From Bacteroidota bacterium (GTDB taxonomy: Bacteria; Bacteroidota; Bacteroidia; Flavobacteriales; Weeksellaceae), in NCBI GenBank assembly GCA_023399675.1, contig JAEWOM010000089.1, forward strand, positions 1 through 7,009: DNA of 7,009 nt, read 5' to 3'. The notes beneath the pieces are model-generated. The model made no database searches and was not told the origin of the DNA. It saw only the letters and a list, made by a program, of their open reading frames with translations. Numbering within the stretch: the stretch's first letter is position 1; each line of letters starts with the position of its first letter. This document shows positions 5,055 to 7,009 of the stretch, piece by piece. A program made the translations under genes and the position numbers.

Positions 5055-7009
5055 TTACATATTTCTACGGTACTTTCCACCCACCTCAAACAGCGCGGTG
5101 GTGATTTGCCCAAGCGAGCAGTGTTTTCCGGCTTCCATCATCACTTCAAATAAATTCTGCTGATTGATGGCTGCTTTCTGAAGATTTGCGAGCATTTCCT
5201 GCGATTTGTCCGAATGTGCATGTTGGAAATTCTCCAGATTCTGAATCTGCGCTTGCTTTTCTTCTTCGGTGGAACGGATTACTTCGCCCGGAAGAACTGT
5301 TGGAGAACCGTCTTTTCCGAGGAAAGTGTTGACGCCGATAATCGGATATTCTCCGGTGTGTTTCAGCCATTCGTAATGCATCGATTCTTCCTGAATTTTT
5401 GAACGCTGATACATCGTTTCCATCGCGCCCAAAACGCCGCCTCTTTCGGTAATTCTGTCAAATTCTGCATAAACAGCTTCTTCCACAAGGTCCGTAAGTT
5501 CTTCAATGATGAATGAACCCTGCAGCGGATTTTCATTCTTCGCAAGACCCAATTCTTTGTTGATGATTAGCTGAATCGCCATCGCTCTTCTTACGGATTC
5601 TTCGGTTGGCGTCGTAATCGCCTCGTCATATGCGTTGGTGTGCAGTGAGTTACAGTTGTCGTAAATCGCATACAGCGCCTGAAGCGTAGTTCTGATATCG
5701 TTGAAATCAATTTCCTGCGCGTGAAGCGAACGTCCTGAAGTCTGGATGTGGTACTTCAGCATCTGCGATCTTTCGTCCGCGCCGTATTTGTATTTCATCG
5801 CTTTAGCCCAGATTCTTCTGGCAACACGTCCGATTACCGCATATTCCGGATCAACGCCGTTGGAGAAGAAGAACGAAAGGTTCGGTGCAAATGCGTTGAT
5901 GTCCATTCCGCGACTCAAATAATATTCCACATACGTGAAACCGTTTGCGAGCGTGAACGCCAACTGAGAAATCGGATTCGCGCCGGCTTCAGCAATGTGA
6001 TATCCGGAAATGGAAACCGAATAGAAATTTCTCACCTTTTCTTTGATGAAATATTCCTGAACGTCGCCCATCAGTCTCAAAGCAAATTCGGTGGAGAAAA
6101 TACAGGTGTTTTGTGCCTGATCTTCCTTCAGAATGTCCGCCTGAACAGTTCCACGAACGGTTGCGATGGTTTCTGCTTTGATTTTATTGTAAACCTCGGC
6201 ATCCAGAATTTCATCACCGGTAATTCCTAAAAGTTTCAAGCCCAAACCATTGTTGGAAGGTGGAAGTTCGCCGCTGTAGGAAGGTCTTTTCAAACCATTA
6301 TCGTCAAATTTTGCTTTTAGTTTTTCTTCGACTTTATCCCAAAGATTGTTTTCTTCGATATATTTTTCACAGTTCTGGTCGATGGCTGCGTTCATGAAAA
6401 ATGCCAGAAGCATCGGAGCGGGACCGTTAATCGTCATCGAAACTGAAGTCAGTGCATTCACCAGGTCAAATCCAGAATACAGCTTTTTCGCATCATCCAA
6501 TGTCGCGATGGAAACTCCGGCGTTTCCGATTTTCCCGTAAATATCCGGTGGTAAAGCAGGATCCTGTCCGTAAAGTGTCACCGAGTCGAAAGCAGTAGAA
6601 AGTCTTTTCGCAGGCATTTCCGCGGAAACGTAATGGAAACGGCGGTTGGTTCTTTCCGGTCCGCCTTCTCCGGCAAACATTCTCGTCGGGTCTTCACCGG
6701 TTCTCTTGAACGGATAAATTCCTGCGGTGTAAGGAAACTGTCCCGGAACGTTTTCCTGACCTTTCCAACGGATAAGGTCGCCCCAATCCTGGAATTTAGG
6801 TAAGGAAATTTTCGGAATTTTCAGTCCGGAGAGTGATTCTGATTTTGTATCTACTTTAATTTCCCTGCCGCGAACAAAATAGGAGTAGGAATCTTCCTTC
6901 ATTTCTTCCTTAAACTGGTGCCATCCGTGAAGAAATGCAAGGTTTTCTTCCAGCAAATCTTTCTTGGTTTTCAGGAAAACTTTTTCCAGTTTGTCGTGGG
7001 TATGTTCAT
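5055..7009 (-). CDS. icmF: Fused acyl-CoA mutase of the IcmF (isobutyryl-CoA/methylmalonyl-CoA mutase) family, C-terminal 650 residues
   Basis: The reading frame is open to the window edge, so the true start lies beyond 7009; the frame upstream of the TTG at 6954-6956 continues with [17 protein letters not shown]. The visible part covers the linker helix and the whole adenosylcobalamin-dependent mutase TIM barrel of IcmF, which interconverts isobutyryl-CoA and n-butyryl-CoA (or related acyl-CoAs) in the cytoplasm. Diagnostic segments are [61 protein letters not shown], and [14 protein letters not shown] with the catalytic His at 5997-5999. The N-terminal cobalamin-binding DxHxxG domain and MeaI-like G-protein chaperone domain expected in this fusion are outside the window; no DxHxxG motif follows the mutase part, which argues against an ordinary MutB subunit. 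The position equivalent to MCM Tyr89 is Tyr (codon 6714-6716), while the position equivalent to MCM Arg207 is Gln (6111-6113), as in isobutyryl-CoA mutases. Substrate preference is therefore uncertain. Confidence 0.92.
   Translation of the reverse strand, partial: EHTHDKLEKVFLKTKKDLLEENLAFLHGWHQFKEEMKEDSYSYFVRGREIKVDTKSESLSGLKIPKISLPKFQDWGDLIRWKGQENVPGQFPYTAGIYPFKRTGEDPTRMFAGEGGPERTNRRFHYVSAEMPAKRLSTAFDSVTLYGQDPALPPDIYGKIGNAGVSIATLDDAKKLYSGFDLVNALTSVSMTINGPAPMLLAFFMNAAIDQNCEKYIEENNLWDKVEEKLKAKFDDNGLKRPSYSGELPPSNNGLGLKLLGITGDEILDAEVYNKIKAETIATVRGTVQADILKEDQAQNTCIFSTEFALRLMGDVQEYFIKEKVRNFYSVSISGYHIAEAGANPISQLAFTLANGFTYVEYYLSRGMDINAFAPNLSFFFSNGVDPEYAVIGRVARRIWAKAMKYKYGADERSQMLKYHIQTSGRSLHAQEIDFNDIRTTLQALYAIYDNCNSLHTNAYDEAITTPTEESVRRAMAIQLIINKELGLAKNENPLQGSFIIEELTDLVEEAVYAEFDRITERGGVLGAMETMYQRSKIQEESMHYEWLKHTGEYPIIGVNTFLGKDGSPTVLPGEVIRSTEEEKQAQIQNLENFQHAHSDKSQEMLANLQKAAINQQNLFEVMMEAGKHCSLGQITTALFEVGGKYRRNM

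Noticed and set aside
5748..6230. A 160-codon plus-strand open frame inside the mutase gene
   Set aside because: It is antisense to the most conserved part of the mutase barrel and shows no domain or signal sequence of its own.
6954..6956. TTG as the start of the mutase gene
   Set aside because: The frame stays open to the window edge and the upstream residues fit the linker of the IcmF fusion, so this is an internal Leu codon.

Overview
The window looks like Bacteroidota, class Flavobacteriia, most likely a Chryseobacterium/Kaistella-type relative. The signs are lipoproteins with an 'SC' lipobox, a probable type IX secretion (T9SS) C-terminal sorting domain, A/T-rich leaders without Shine-Dalgarno sequences, and a fused acyl-CoA mutase (IcmF type) of the kind carried by this group. 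Composition looks even throughout, and I see no mobile element, CRISPR array, rRNA or tRNA.

Layout, left to right. Bases 1-150 hold the last 49 codons of a probable asparagine synthase. A small lipoprotein (240-734) follows on the same strand; its residues after the lipid-bearing Cys match the flavobacterial surface-export signal. Next is serS (783-2050), clearly seryl-tRNA synthetase but broken into two frames at about base 1299. A strong two-way terminator (2066-2096) separates it from two paralogous lipoproteins on the minus strand (2987-3733, transcribed first, then 2100-2885), which have a further terminator between them. A 320-base divergent intergenic region carries short direct repeats and a candidate promoter for a plus-strand secreted LamG-domain protein (4054-4968). 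Another two-way terminator (5007-5031) lies between that gene and the minus-strand IcmF-type mutase, which runs off the right edge at 7009 with its N-terminal cobalamin-binding and G-protein domains outside the window.

These are mostly unrelated housekeeping and envelope genes, not one system. The asparagine synthase, lipoprotein and serS genes are co-directional. The two paralogous lipoproteins form a duplicated pair. The LamG protein and the mutase are single units. The points most worth a second look are the serS frameshift, which coincides with a canonical G_GGA_AAG slippery heptamer in the correct phase to restore the conserved protein, and an active-site combination (Tyr plus Gln) in the mutase that mixes methylmalonyl-CoA-mutase and isobutyryl-CoA-mutase signatures. 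I do not see convincing evidence of a new multi-gene system.
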